Shown here: positions 20,292 through 32,950 of the stretch, in pieces
Position numbering within the stretch: position 1 is the first letter of the stretch
Layout: each line of letters begins with the position of its first letter
Assembly (NCBI GenBank): GCA_023456105.1
Contig: JAEYAO010000010.1
Coordinates: forward strand, 1-60,675
Length of the DNA stretch: 60,675 nt
Direction: 5' to 3'
From: Pseudomonadota bacterium
Lineage (GTDB): Bacteria > Pseudomonadota > Alphaproteobacteria > Caulobacterales > Caulobacteraceae
Made by a program: the position numbers and the translations under genes
The notes under the pieces: generated by a model
The model's database searches: none
What the model saw: only the letters and a program-made list of their open reading frames with translations
What the model was told of the DNA's origin: nothing

Positions 20292-21206
20292 CTAGGCGCG
20301 CGGATGGGCCGAGGCATAGGCGCCCAGCAGGCGCGCGGCGTCGACGCCGGTGTATTTCTGGGTCGTCGACAGGCTGGCGTGGCCCAGGAGCTCCTGGATC
20401 GCGCGAAGGTCCGCCCCGGCGCCCAGCAGATGGGTGGCGAAGCTGTGACGCAGGGCGTGCGGCGTGGTGCGCTCGGGCAGGCCTAGCCGGCCGCGCAGCC
20501 GCTGCACCGTCGCCTGCACGTGGCGGGGGCTCAAGGGCCCGCCACGTCGGGCGCGAAACAGCGCCGTCTCGGGATCCAGGATAAAGGGCTGCAGCGCGAG
20601 ATAGGCGTCCACCGCCTCACGCACGGCGGGGAGGATCGGGACGATCCGGGTCTTGCCGCCCTTGCCGGTGATCCGCAGCGTCTCGGGCAGGGGCGCGTCC
20701 AAGCGGCGCAGCGACAGCGCCTCCGAGATGCGCAGGCCGCAGCCGTACAGCAGCGTCAGAACCGCCCGGTCGCGCGCCGCCTCCCACGGCTCGGCGTCCT
20801 CATCCCCTTCCGGCTCGGCCAGCAGGCCGCGCGCCTGATCCTCGGTCACCGGGCGGGGCAGCGACGGCTTGACCTTGGGCCCGCGCACCAGCGCGATCTG
20901 CGGCGTGGCGATGTGGAGGCGGCGATCCAGAAAGGCATGAAGGCCGCGGATGGCCGACAGGGTCTGGGACAGCGAGCGGGCGTTCAGCGGTTTGTCGCCG
21001 GATCGCCGCTCGGCCATGTGGGCGCGCACCTCGGCCGCCGCGACGGCTCCCAGATCACGCGCCGACAGCGGGTCTCCGCGATGGCGCTGAAGAAAGGCGA
21101 GGTACAGCCGGCCGATGTGGCCATAGGCCTCCAGCGTGCGCGGCGACAGGCGGCGTTCGTGCGCCAGGTGCGCCAGCCAGGCGGCCAGCGCCTCGTCGGC
21201 CGTCAT
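20292..21206 (-). CDS. xerC: Tyrosine recombinase XerC
   Basis: The 304-residue recombinase has an N-terminal SAM-like domain and the catalytic set R159 (GLRISEAL), K182 (GKGGKTR), H250 and R253 (PHALRHSFATHL), H276 (LGHASLSTTQ) and nucleophile Y285. With XerD it resolves chromosome dimers at dif. Its context, after a DUF484 gene whose stop overlaps its start, matches the common DUF484-xerC pairing and argues against a phage integrase. No dif-like site was recognised nearby. Confidence 0.93.
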   Translation of the reverse strand: MTADEALAAWLAHLAHERRLSPRTLEAYGHIGRLYLAFLQRHRGDPLSARDLGAVAAAEVRAHMAERRSGDKPLNARSLSQTLSAIRGLHAFLDRRLHIATPQIALVRGPKVKPSLPRPVTEDQARGLLAEPEGDEDAEPWEAARDRAVLTLLYGCGLRISEALSLRRLDAPLPETLRITGKGGKTRIVPILPAVREAVDAYLALQPFILDPETALFRARRGGPLSPRHVQATVQRLRGRLGLPERTTPHALRHSFATHLLGAGADLRAIQELLGHASLSTTQKYTGVDAARLLGAYASAHPRA

Positions 21207-21916
21207 TGCAGAACCGGCCAGCGCTCGGCCATGCGCTCGACCACGCGGGCCAGAAAGGCGGCCAGTTCGCAGCCCATGTTGAGGGTAAAGCCCTCCGGCT
21301 CCGGTGAGCCGAAGGCGACCAGGGCCGAGCGCGCCGGGCCGTCGGGATCCAGGTTCAGGCTCATCCGCACCAGGGCGACGGACGCCACGCCCTCGGCGGC
21401 CGCGCCGAACAGGTCGAGCTCCGGAAAGGCGGGGCCGAGCCAGGTCAGGCCGTGCTCGCCCAGCCAGCGGTCGACGCCGCCGGCCTCCAGCGCGCGCCAG
21501 CCGAACGGCACGCCGCCGGGCTTCTCCAGGGCGATCGCAGCCGACGTGAGGCCGAAGCGCCCCTGCGCCGCCGCATCCAGCCGCCGGGCCAGGTCGGAGT
21601 GGCTGCGCGCTTCCAGCAGGTCCAGCGTCGCCACATGGGTCTGCGTCTGAGCGGCGAAGTTGGCGCGCGCGACGGCCTCGATCTGGCGGCGCGCATCGGC
21701 CTCGCGCTCGGCCACAGCCTCGATGCGGGTCAGGGCGGCGACGCCGAAGTCGACAACATTGCGCCCGTGGGGCCGCAGGCCCACCTCTTCGAGCAGCGAG
21801 CGATCGTCCAGGAGGGTCTGCGGATGCGCCTGCAGCCAGTCGCGCACGCGCGGCCAGTGCAGGGGCTGGTCCACGTCCGTTTCCGGCGTCGCGGAAAGGT
21901 CCAATGAGCCGCTCAA
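21203..21916 (-). CDS. DUF484 family protein (GAF-like)
   Basis: The 237-residue protein has the DUF484 layout: an N-terminal WPRVRDWLQAHPQTLL segment, a coiled helix with many Arg and Ala, and a GAF-like domain ending in NMGCELAAFLARVVERM. I placed the start at the TTG 21916 because GGAG lies 7 nt upstream and longer starts would overlap the transaldolase gene. It usually neighbours xerC, and its stop overlaps the xerC start here. Its function is not established. Confidence 0.85.
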   Translation of the reverse strand: MSGSLDLSATPETDVDQPLHWPRVRDWLQAHPQTLLDDRSLLEEVGLRPHGRNVVDFGVAALTRIEAVAEREADARRQIEAVARANFAAQTQTHVATLDLLEARSHSDLARRLDAAAQGRFGLTSAAIALEKPGGVPFGWRALEAGGVDRWLGEHGLTWLGPAFPELDLFGAAAEGVASVALVRMSLNLDPDGPARSALVAFGSPEPEGFTLNMGCELAAFLARVVERMAERWPVLQ

Positions 21917-21941
21917 CGAACCTCTCCGGGAAGGCGGGATA

Positions 21942-22595
21942 CTACAGGATGGACTGCCCCGTCTTGGCCCAGTCCGACACGAATGCATCAAGACCCTTGT
22001 CGGTTAACGGGTGCTTGACCAGCGCCTTGAAGGTCTCGGCCGGGAAGGTCGCGGCGTCGGCGCCCGCCACGGCGGCGGCCGACACATGGGCGACGTTGCG
22101 CAGCGAGGCGGCCAGGATCTGGGTCTCGAAGCCATGCACGTCGTACATGACCCGGATCTCCTCCAGCAGGGCGATGCCGTCGGCGCCCACGTCCTCCAGC
22201 CGCCCGACGAAGGGCGACACGAATGTCGCGCCCGCCTTGGCCGCCATCAGGGCCTGGGCCGAGGAGAAGCACAGGGTGACGTTGGTCTTGATGCCCTTGT
22301 CGGCGAAGTGGCGGCAGGCGCGCAGGCCGTCCCAGGTCAGCGGAAGCTTGACGACGACGTTGGGAGCGATGCCGGCCAGCTTTTCGCCCTCGCGGATCAT
22401 GGTGTCGCAATCCAGCGACACGGCCTCGGCCGAGATCGGCCCCTCGACGAGGGCGCAAATCTCGGCGATGACCTCGGCGATGTTCCGGCCCGACTTGGCG
22501 ATCAGCGACGGATTGGTGGTGACGCCGTCCACCAGGCCCGTGGGGACCATGTCCTTGATGACGGAAACGTCGGCGGTGTCGAGAAAGAGTTTCAT
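21942..22595 (-). CDS. tal: Transaldolase, fructose-6-phosphate aldolase-like
   Basis: The 217-residue protein starts MKLFLDTADV and has GLVDGVTTNPSLI and the Schiff-base lysine K83 in VVVKLPLT, the marks of the short transaldolase subfamily. It moves dihydroxyacetone units in the pentose phosphate pathway. The ATG at 22595 matches the family start. GTTCTAGC on the plus strand (GCTAGAAC on the minus) at 22604-22611 ends 8 nt before it and no ribosome site is present, so the mRNA may be leaderless. Confidence 0.95.
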   Translation of the reverse strand: MKLFLDTADVSVIKDMVPTGLVDGVTTNPSLIAKSGRNIAEVIAEICALVEGPISAEAVSLDCDTMIREGEKLAGIAPNVVVKLPLTWDGLRACRHFADKGIKTNVTLCFSSAQALMAAKAGATFVSPFVGRLEDVGADGIALLEEIRVMYDVHGFETQILAASLRNVAHVSAAAVAGADAATFPAETFKALVKHPLTDKGLDAFVSDWAKTGQSIL

Positions 22596-22664
22596 GGAGC
22601 GGGGTTCTAGCGCCGCCCCCGGCGCGAGGCGACTCCCTTTCTGCGCCGGGCAGGGAGGACGACG

Positions 22665-24823
<2,159 letters not shown>

Positions 24824-24827
<4 letters not shown>

Positions 24828-25225
24828 ACCGCCATCACCGTGCCCAGCAGCACGGTGGCGCCGGGTCGGCCCATGACGCTGTTTGCGGCCGCCTGAAGGT
24901 CGCGCGACAGCTGGTCCACGTTCGGCGCCTGACCGGGACGAAGACCCAAGGCGAAGCGCTGGACCGCCGTGTTGAAGGCCGCCCGCAGACGCGGCGCCGA
25001 CTGGCTGGCGCGCAGGCGCAAGGCCGCATCCTGAACGTCCACGCCGGTCTCGACGGACAGGACGCCGCGCTGGCCGTTGGCGCGCATGACGCTGGCGGTG
25101 ACGACGGGCAGGCGGATGTAGCTGTCGGCGGGCGCGCCGCCTCCGCTCTTGCCCGATGAGGCGACGGCGGGCGAGGCCGATGCGGCGGCGACGGCGGCGA
25201 GACCAAGAAGAGCGCGGCGATCCAT
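24824..25225 (-). CDS. Small exported protein of unknown function, possibly Tat-targeted
   Basis: The 133-residue protein starts MDRRALLGLAAVAAASASPAVA, a signal peptide with a twin arginine. The mature part has an IRLPVVTASVMRANGQRGVLSVETGVDV segment, read as two beta strands, then helices with RLRAAFNTAVQRFA. I recognise no named family. Its 3' end overlaps the priA stop by 4 nt. CGTTTAGC at 25233-25240 (minus GCTAAACG) lies 7 nt before the ATG. Confidence 0.75.
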
Positions 25226-25285
25226 GCGAGGACGTTTAGCGCCGGCGGGTTAAGAACCGCCTCACGCCGCCCCGCCCGCCCGTCG

Positions 25286-25303
25286 TATAAGGATGTCCTT
25301 ATA
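25286..25303. promoter_or_regulatory. Palindromic operator candidate upstream of ahcY
   Basis: TATAAGGATGTCCTTATA is a perfect 8-bp inverted repeat with a 2-nt spacer in an otherwise GC-rich region. It ends 7 nt before the candidate -35 of ahcY. From memory it resembles operators of ArsR-type SahR regulators that sense S-adenosylhomocysteine. That match is an inference. Confidence 0.6.
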
Positions 25304-25310
25304 TGTTGCG

Positions 25311-25338
25311 TTGCTGGCGCGCGCGCCGACCGCTATAG
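25311..25338 (+). promoter_or_regulatory. Candidate promoter of ahcY
   Basis: TTGCTG at 25311-25316 and CTATAG at 25333-25338 are 16 nt apart, 33 nt before the start. The palindrome at 25286-25303 lies just upstream. Confidence 0.5.
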
Positions 25339-25370
25339 AGCGCCAAACCCTTCCTGTGCAGGAGCCTGCC

Positions 25371-26762
<1,392 letters not shown>

Positions 26763-26780
26763 TCGGATGATCAGGCGGAC

Positions 26781-26810
26781 AAAAGGCCGGCGGAGACGCC
26801 GGCCTTTTTT
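26781..26810. terminator. Bidirectional Rho-independent terminator
   Basis: A 12-bp stem AAAAGGCCGGCG (26781-26792) pairs with 26797-26808 around GAGA, with T-runs at both ends. It serves ahcY on the plus strand and the convergent gene ending at 26820 on the minus strand. Confidence 0.93.
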
Positions 26811-26819
26811 GTTGGTCCG

Positions 26820-27974
26820 TCAGGCGGCCATGAACCTCGAGGTCTCGGCGAACTCGTCGCGGCCGAGCAGGCCTGTCTCGAAGTCCATGAAGATGTCGAT
26901 CAGCTCCTCCACCTGCACCTGGGCCGCGCCGGGCGCAAAGCGGAAACGCCAATACGACACGATGTGTTGGATCGCGCCCAGCTGGTCGCCCAGCCGGCTG
27001 AACATGGCGGGCGCATCCAGCAGAAAGTCCCGGAACGCGGTGGGCCGGCCGTGGATCGTCAGGTTCTCGTAGGCGTCGTCATACACCCGCAGCGTGCGGG
27101 CCACTTCGTCGCACGTCTTGACGATCCGCCCACGCAGCACCTCGCGCCCCCGGGCCAGGTACTCCCGGGAGGGCTGGTCCAGCGTGCCCGCGGGCTGGAC
27201 GCTGCGCACCGCCTCCGCCACCGTCGCCACCTCGCCCATCAGGCGCGCCAGACTCCATTTGTAATAGAGGAACCCCTTCCAGCAGAAGACGCCCTCCTGA
27301 TACTGCTCCGGCGCCAGCCGCAGAGTGTCGCGCAGGGCTTCCAGCTGGTTGCCGGGGGCGTTGGAAAGGATCTTGGCCGCCATCCGGGCGGCCGAGTCCG
27401 AGGCCACGGCGACGGTGTCCTCATCAAGGCTCAGCGTCACCAGCGGCTCGATCTGGCGTCGCACGAACTCGGTCATCTGCATCAGGTCGCCGTCGGAGAT
27501 GGAGAAGTAGCAGTCGGCGGGATCCTGTCCGCCGCGACGCAGCTGTTCGCGCAGCAGAAAAGGATCCAGCGACGGCAGCCGGTCGATCAGGCGCAGGGTC
27601 TCCAGGTCGGGGTGGTCCGGCTGCAGACCAAAGGCCTCGGCGATCGAGCGTTCAAAGCCGATCTGGTTGACGAAGACATAGCGACCGCCCGTCTTCAGAT
27701 CGGCCTCGTCGATCGGCACCACCACCTTGGTCGCCACCTGTCGGCGGCCGGTGAACAGGTCGAACTCGTTGCGCCGGAGACGATGCTTGATGATCAGGGA
27801 GCGGTTCAGCGCCTGGGAGCGGAACATCGGCCGCTCGGCCCACTCCTGCGTGCGCACGCCGCCGTCGTCGCGGCTGTCTCCATGCAGCTCCCACACCCGC
27901 AGCAGGTTGAGCACCCGGGCCGTCGACGCGGAGCGACGCAGGTGATCCAGGTTGCGGACGGCGCGGTCGGTCAT
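26820..27974 (-). CDS. Conserved protein of unknown function, 384 aa
   Basis: No family is recognised. The protein is soluble by sequence, largely helical, with many charged residues and an N-terminal RNLDHLRRSASTARVLNLLRVWELHGD. Other marked segments are TRTLRVYDDAYENLTIHGRPTAF-like helices and a C-terminal EELIDIFMDFETGLLGRDEFAE. The ATG 27974 (MTDRAVRNLD) is preferred over a start 26 codons upstream. It is a single-gene unit ending at the shared terminator. Confidence 0.75.
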   Translation of the reverse strand: MTDRAVRNLDHLRRSASTARVLNLLRVWELHGDSRDDGGVRTQEWAERPMFRSQALNRSLIIKHRLRRNEFDLFTGRRQVATKVVVPIDEADLKTGGRYVFVNQIGFERSIAEAFGLQPDHPDLETLRLIDRLPSLDPFLLREQLRRGGQDPADCYFSISDGDLMQMTEFVRRQIEPLVTLSLDEDTVAVASDSAARMAAKILSNAPGNQLEALRDTLRLAPEQYQEGVFCWKGFLYYKWSLARLMGEVATVAEAVRSVQPAGTLDQPSREYLARGREVLRGRIVKTCDEVARTLRVYDDAYENLTIHGRPTAFRDFLLDAPAMFSRLGDQLGAIQHIVSYWRFRFAPGAAQVQVEELIDIFMDFETGLLGRDEFAETSRFMAA

Positions 27975-28096
27975 GATGGTCCTGGCGGGGAAGAGCGCGG
28001 CATGATGAACGGCAAAGGTGACCAAGGGCTTAGCCGACCCGTGTTCCGTCACGTGGGCGCTGGCGTGCGTCGGATCGTCGGCCTACAGCTTTCGCC

Positions 28097-28300
28097 ATGG
28101 ACGCGTTCGACATCATCATCCTGGTCGCGGTCGCGGCGGTGGCGATCACCCTGGGGTTCGGCCTGTATTCGCTCTATCGCGGCGGAGCCTACGCCCGGTC
28201 GAACTCGAACCGGTTGATGCGGCTGCGGGTCATGTTCCAGGCCGTGGCGGTGCTGTTGCTGATGGGCGGCCTCCTCTGGAAGGCGACACGCGGAGGCTGA
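28097..28300 (+). CDS. Twin-transmembrane HIG1-domain protein
   Basis: The 67-residue protein has two membrane helices (residues 4-26 and 48-63) joined by the basic loop YARSNSNRLMRLRVMFQ, which matches the HIG1 family. Eukaryotic HIG1 proteins stabilise respiratory complexes; the bacterial role is unknown. The adenosyltransferase gene follows after 3 nt, an arrangement I know from other alphaproteobacteria. CCTACAGC at 28082-28089 ends 7 nt before the ATG and there is no ribosome site. Confidence 0.85.
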   Translation: MDAFDIIILVAVAAVAITLGFGLYSLYRGGAYARSNSNRLMRLRVMFQAVAVLLLMGGLLWKATRGG

Positions 28301-28303
28301 TCC

Positions 28304-28876
28304 ATGGTGGTGCTGAACCGCATCTACACCCGCACCGGCGACGCCGGAGAGACCCGGCTGGCGTCAGGCGCTTCCGTGTCCAAGAGCGACCCGCGCGTCG
28401 AGGCCTATGGAACCGTGGACGAGCTGAACGCCGTGATCGGCGTGGCCCGGCTGCACAGCGGCCAGAACGACCGCATCGACGCCATGCTGGGCCGCATTCA
28501 GAACGAGCTGTTCGATCTCGGCGCCGACCTGGCCACGCCGCTGGAGCCGCCGCCCAAGTGGGAGGCGCTGCGGATCGTCTCGTCGCAGGTAGATCGGCTG
28601 GAAAGCGAGATCGACTGGATGAACGAGAGCCTGAAGTCGCTCGACAGCTTCATCCTGCCCGGCGGCGCGCCCCTGTCGGCGCATCTTCACCTGGCGCGCA
28701 CCGTCTGCCGCCGGGCCGAGCGTGACTCCGTGCGCCTGATGGAGGCGGGCGAGGCGGTGAACCCGGAGGCGGTGCGATACCTGAACCGTCTCTCCGACCA
28801 TCTGTTCGTGGCCGCCCGGCGCGCCAACGCCAACGGCGCCGGCGACGTGCTGTGGAAGCCGGGCGCGACGCGCTAG
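28304..28876 (+). CDS. Cob(I)yrinic acid a,c-diamide adenosyltransferase, PduO type
   Basis: The 190-residue protein has the PduO signatures IYTRTGDAGETRL at the N-terminus, VEAYGTVDELNAVIG, RTVCRRAERDSVRL and LNRLSDHLFVAAR at the C-terminus. It attaches the adenosyl group of ATP to cobalamin, giving coenzyme B12. It forms an operon with the HIG1-like gene 3 nt upstream. No cobalamin riboswitch was recognised ahead of the pair. Confidence 0.95.
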   Translation: MVVLNRIYTRTGDAGETRLASGASVSKSDPRVEAYGTVDELNAVIGVARLHSGQNDRIDAMLGRIQNELFDLGADLATPLEPPPKWEALRIVSSQVDRLESEIDWMNESLKSLDSFILPGGAPLSAHLHLARTVCRRAERDSVRLMEAGEAVNPEAVRYLNRLSDHLFVAARRANANGAGDVLWKPGATR

Positions 28877-28879
28877 CCG

Positions 28880-29221
28880 CTACTGCGCCCGCCGGTTCTC
28901 GATCTGGGCCTTTTCGCGGGCGACCTGTTCGCGCAAGGCGCGCTGCTGCTGGGCGACTTCGTCCTCCAGCTGGATCAGCTCCCGGTTCTTGGCGTTCGAG
29001 GCGTCCGCGCGCGTCACGCCGGCGGGGCGGCCGGTGATGTCGGGGATGTAGATCGGCTTGGCGCAGGTGCGGCTTTCGACGTCGTACCAGCTGCCGGCCG
29101 CCTCACAGCGCTTGCCGGGATCGAGCCAATAGGTCTGCAGCACGAACACGCCCGCCACCGACAAGCCGAACAGGGCCAGGAACAGCAGGCTGAGGCGGGG
29201 AAAGGTCAGGAAGCGCTTCAT
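28880..29221 (-). CDS. Small membrane-anchored protein of unknown function
   Basis: The 113-residue protein has one N-terminal membrane helix (LSLLFLALFGLSVAGVFVLQTYW), a periplasmic segment with two cysteines (GKRCEAAG and SRTCAKPI), and a charged C-terminal coiled coil (LEDEVAQQQRALREQVAREKAQ). ATG 29221 was chosen; a GTG four codons upstream is possible. It is convergent with the adenosyltransferase and divergent from etfB. I recognise no family. Confidence 0.7.
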   Translation of the reverse strand: MKRFLTFPRLSLLFLALFGLSVAGVFVLQTYWLDPGKRCEAAGSWYDVESRTCAKPIYIPDITGRPAGVTRADASNAKNRELIQLEDEVAQQQRALREQVAREKAQIENRRAQ

Positions 29222-29350
29222 TTTCCGATCCACATCGCCGTTCCAAAGTCCAGGCGGAGCCTCCGGGCTTGACGCGGCGTTACGTTGACAGGCCCGGCGG
29301 GCCGCTCCATGTCCCTGCCACGATATTCAGGCGATTTCACGGATAAACCC

Positions 29351-30118
29351 ATGAAGGTACTCGTCCCGGTCAAGCGGGTGATCGACTACAACGTCAAGGC
29401 GCGGGTGAAGGCGGATCAGACCGGCGTCGATCTGGCCAACGTCAAGATGAGCATGAACCCCTTTGACGAAATCGCCGTCGAGGAGGCCGTGCGCCTGAAG
29501 GAAGGCAAGGAGCATCACGCCGCCGGCACGGCGTCGGAGATCGTGGTGGTCTCCATCGGCGTCGCCCAGGCGCAGGAGACGATCCGCACCGCCCTGGCCA
29601 TGGGCGCGGACCGTGGAATCCTGATCAATGCGGATTCCGATCTGGAGCCGCTGGCGGTCGCCAAGCTGCTGAAGGCGGTGGTCGACGAAGAGCAGCCGGA
29701 CCTGGTGCTGATGGGCAAGCAGTCCATCGACGGCGACAACAATGCGGTGGGTCAGATGCTGGCCGCCCTGCTGGACTGGCCGCAGGCGACCTTCGCCTCG
29801 AAGATCGAGATCGCCGACGGCAAGGCCACGGTGACGCGCGAGGTGGACGGCGGCCTCCAGACCATCGCCGCGGCCCTGCCGGCGGTGGTGACGGTGGACC
29901 TGCGGCTGAACACGCCGCGCTATGCGTCCCTGCCCAACATCATGAAGGCCAAGAAAAAGGAGATCGCGACCAAGGCCGCCGCCGACTACGGCGTCGATCT
30001 GGCGCCGCGTCTTTCGGTCCTCAAGGTCACCGAGCCGGCCAAGCGCTCGGCCGGCGTCAAGGTCACCGACGCCGCCGACCTCGTCATGAAGCTCAAGAAC
30101 GAAGCGGGAGTTCTGTAA
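29351..30118 (+). CDS. etfB: Electron transfer flavoprotein, beta subunit
   Basis: The 255-residue protein starts MKVLVPVKRVIDYNVK and has MNPFDEIAVEEAVRLKE, GKQSIDGDNNAVGQM and LRLNTPRYASLPNIMKAKKK, the standard EtfB pattern. With EtfA it carries electrons from acyl-CoA and other dehydrogenases to the quinone pool. The ATG at 29351 matches the family start. etfA begins 1 nt after its stop. A TTGACA at 29285-29290 could be a -35, but the -10 is weak. Confidence 0.97.
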   Translation: MKVLVPVKRVIDYNVKARVKADQTGVDLANVKMSMNPFDEIAVEEAVRLKEGKEHHAAGTASEIVVVSIGVAQAQETIRTALAMGADRGILINADSDLEPLAVAKLLKAVVDEEQPDLVLMGKQSIDGDNNAVGQMLAALLDWPQATFASKIEIADGKATVTREVDGGLQTIAAALPAVVTVDLRLNTPRYASLPNIMKAKKKEIATKAAADYGVDLAPRLSVLKVTEPAKRSAGVKVTDAADLVMKLKNEAGVL

Positions 30119-30119
30119 G

Positions 30120-31049
<930 letters not shown>

Positions 31050-31052
31050 TCG

Positions 31053-31349
31053 GTGGCTGACGAGGCGCGTCTGGCTGTGAAGCTGCAGCCGGGCGCGTCG
31101 GTCGACCGGATCGAGGGCTGGGAGACCGATCCCGACGGCCAAGCCGTGCTGAAGGTCCGGGTGAGGGCGCGACCGGTGGACGGCGAGGCCAATGCGGCGT
31201 TGATCGCGCTGATCGCCAGGACGCTGGACCTGCCGAAGCGATCGGTCGCCCTGTCGCGCGGCGGGCGGTCGCGGCTGAAGATGATCGCCGTCGAAGGTCT
31301 GAGCGAGGCCGTCCTGGGCGATCGCATCAAGGCGACGATACGAGGCTGA
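31053..31349 (+). CDS. DUF167 (YggU) family protein
   Basis: The 98-residue protein has the DUF167 pattern: LAVKLQPGAS, VRVRARPVDGEANAALIALIA and LSRGGRSRLKMIAV. The fold is known from E. coli YggU but the function is not. It starts with GTG, 3 nt after etfA. In other genomes it follows yggT-type membrane genes; here it follows etfBA. Confidence 0.88.
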   Translation: MADEARLAVKLQPGASVDRIEGWETDPDGQAVLKVRVRARPVDGEANAALIALIARTLDLPKRSVALSRGGRSRLKMIAVEGLSEAVLGDRIKATIRG

Positions 31350-31399
31350 TCCTCGCGGCCTCATCGCTGCGAGACACCGAAGGCGAGTGTGGAAACGCT

Positions 31400-31428
31400 T
31401 TGACGGCGGAGATTTCCGCCGCTTCTAT
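31400..31428 (+). promoter_or_regulatory. Candidate promoter with embedded inverted repeat, amidohydrolase operon
   Basis: TTGACG at 31400-31405 and TTCTAT at 31423-31428 are 17 nt apart. The spacer is almost filled by CGGCGGA-GATT-TCCGCCG (31404-31421), a 7-bp inverted repeat that could be a repressor site. It lies 50 nt before the first gene. Confidence 0.45.
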
Positions 31429-31477
31429 GCCCCCACTGTTCAGTGACCCGCCGGGCTGGCGGAGATGAGGGGCTTTG

Positions 31478-32950
31478 ATGATCGGACATGTTCTGCGAGG
31501 CGTGAGCCTTGCGGCCCTGGCCTGCGCCATATTGGGCGCATCGGCCTGCGCCTCGACGGGCGGCTCAAGCGAGGCGGAGCCGGATAAGGCGCGCGAGGCC
31601 CTGGCCCCCGGCCTGGACGCCTCGGCCAATCCTGATCCCTATCCCTCGACCTATCGGCCCTTGCCGCGCGAGAACATGGCCATCGTCGGCGCCACCGTGC
31701 TGACCGGAACGGGCGCCAAGATCGACAACGGCGTCGTGATCGTGACCGACGGCCGTGTCGCGGCGGTGGGCGACGCCTCGACGCCGACGCCGACCGGCCA
31801 CCGGGTGGTGGATGCGCGCGGCCGCTATGTCACCCCGGGCGTGATCGACGTGCATAGCCACCTCGGCGTCTATCCGTCGCCCGGCGTGCAGGGCATGAGC
31901 GACGGCAACGAGGCCACCAATCCGAACACCGCCCAGGTGTGGGCCGAGCATTCGCTGTGGCCGCAGGATCCGGGCTTCAACACCGCCCGCGCCGGCGGCG
32001 TCACGACCATGCACATCCTGCCCGGTTCGGCGAACCTGTTCGGGGGACGCGGCGTGACCATCCGCAACGTGCCCTCCATCACCATGCAGGGCATGAAATT
32101 CCCCGGCGCGCCCTATACGGTGAAGATGGCGTGCGGCGAGAACCCGTCGCGCGTCTACGGCGGCCGCAACCAGAGCCCGGCCACCGGCATGGGCAACATG
32201 GCCGGCTACCGCGCCGCCTTTATCGCCGCACGTGACTACAAGGCCAAATGGGACAAGTGGCGCGAGGACGGCGAGGGCTCGCCGCCGACCCGCAACCTGC
32301 AGAATGAGACGCTGGCGGGCGTGCTGGACGGCTCCGTCCTGATCCAGAACCACTGCTATCGGGCCGACGAGATGGCGCTGATGATGGATCTGGCCAAGGA
32401 ATTCGACTTCCGCATCACCGCCTTCCACCACGCCACCGAGGCCTACAAGCTGGCGCCGCAACTGGCGGAAGCCGGCATCTGCACGGCCATCTGGACCGGC
32501 TGGTGGGGCTTCAAGATGGAGGCGCTGGACGGCATCGAGGAGAATGCGGCCCTGGTGGACGCGGCGCCCGGCGGATGCGCGGTGATCCATTCCGACGACG
32601 CCGAACTGACCCAGCGCCTGAACCAGGAAGCCGCCGCCGCCCTGTCGGCAGGACGTCGCGCCGGCCTGAACATCTCCGAAGAGCACGCCGTGCGCTGGTT
32701 CACCCTGAACGCGGCCAAGGCCATCGGCATCGACAAGGAAACCGGCTCGCTGGAGCCCGGCAAGCGCGGCGACGTGGTGATCTGGAGCGCCGATCCCTTT
32801 TCGATCTACGCCCGCGCCGACCAGGTGTTCGTCGATGGCGCCCTGGCGTTCGACCGCAGCAACCCGGCCTACCAGCCGACCAGTGACTTCGAACTGGGCC
32901 AGCCCGGCTACGGCCTGTCCGCGGCCAACGTCCGTGGAGGAGCCCGCTGA
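31478..32950 (+). CDS. Amidohydrolase-family lipoprotein
   Basis: The 490-residue protein has a lipoprotein-type signal (ILGASAC, Cys24) and an amidohydrolase domain with the metal pair H126 and H128 (GVIDVHSHLG), a later HH (TAFHHATEAY) and HSDD near residue 370. LEPGKRGDVVIWSADPF closes the composite beta-domain. The family hydrolyses amide or ester bonds, often of peptides, as in Xaa-Pro or imidazolonepropionase-like enzymes. The substrate is unknown. The next gene is a paralogue overlapping its stop by 1 nt. Confidence 0.9.
   Translation: MIGHVLRGVSLAALACAILGASACASTGGSSEAEPDKAREALAPGLDASANPDPYPSTYRPLPRENMAIVGATVLTGTGAKIDNGVVIVTDGRVAAVGDASTPTPTGHRVVDARGRYVTPGVIDVHSHLGVYPSPGVQGMSDGNEATNPNTAQVWAEHSLWPQDPGFNTARAGGVTTMHILPGSANLFGGRGVTIRNVPSITMQGMKFPGAPYTVKMACGENPSRVYGGRNQSPATGMGNMAGYRAAFIAARDYKAKWDKWREDGEGSPPTRNLQNETLAGVLDGSVLIQNHCYRADEMALMMDLAKEFDFRITAFHHATEAYKLAPQLAEAGICTAIWTGWWGFKMEALDGIEENAALVDAAPGGCAVIHSDDAELTQRLNQEAAAALSAGRRAGLNISEEHAVRWFTLNAAKAIGIDKETGSLEPGKRGDVVIWSADPFSIYARADQVFVDGALAFDRSNPAYQPTSDFELGQPGYGLSAANVRGGAR

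Noticed and set aside
20292..21206. A phage or island integrase
   Set aside because: The gene has XerC features and the DUF484-xerC context. No attachment repeats or mobile genes are nearby.
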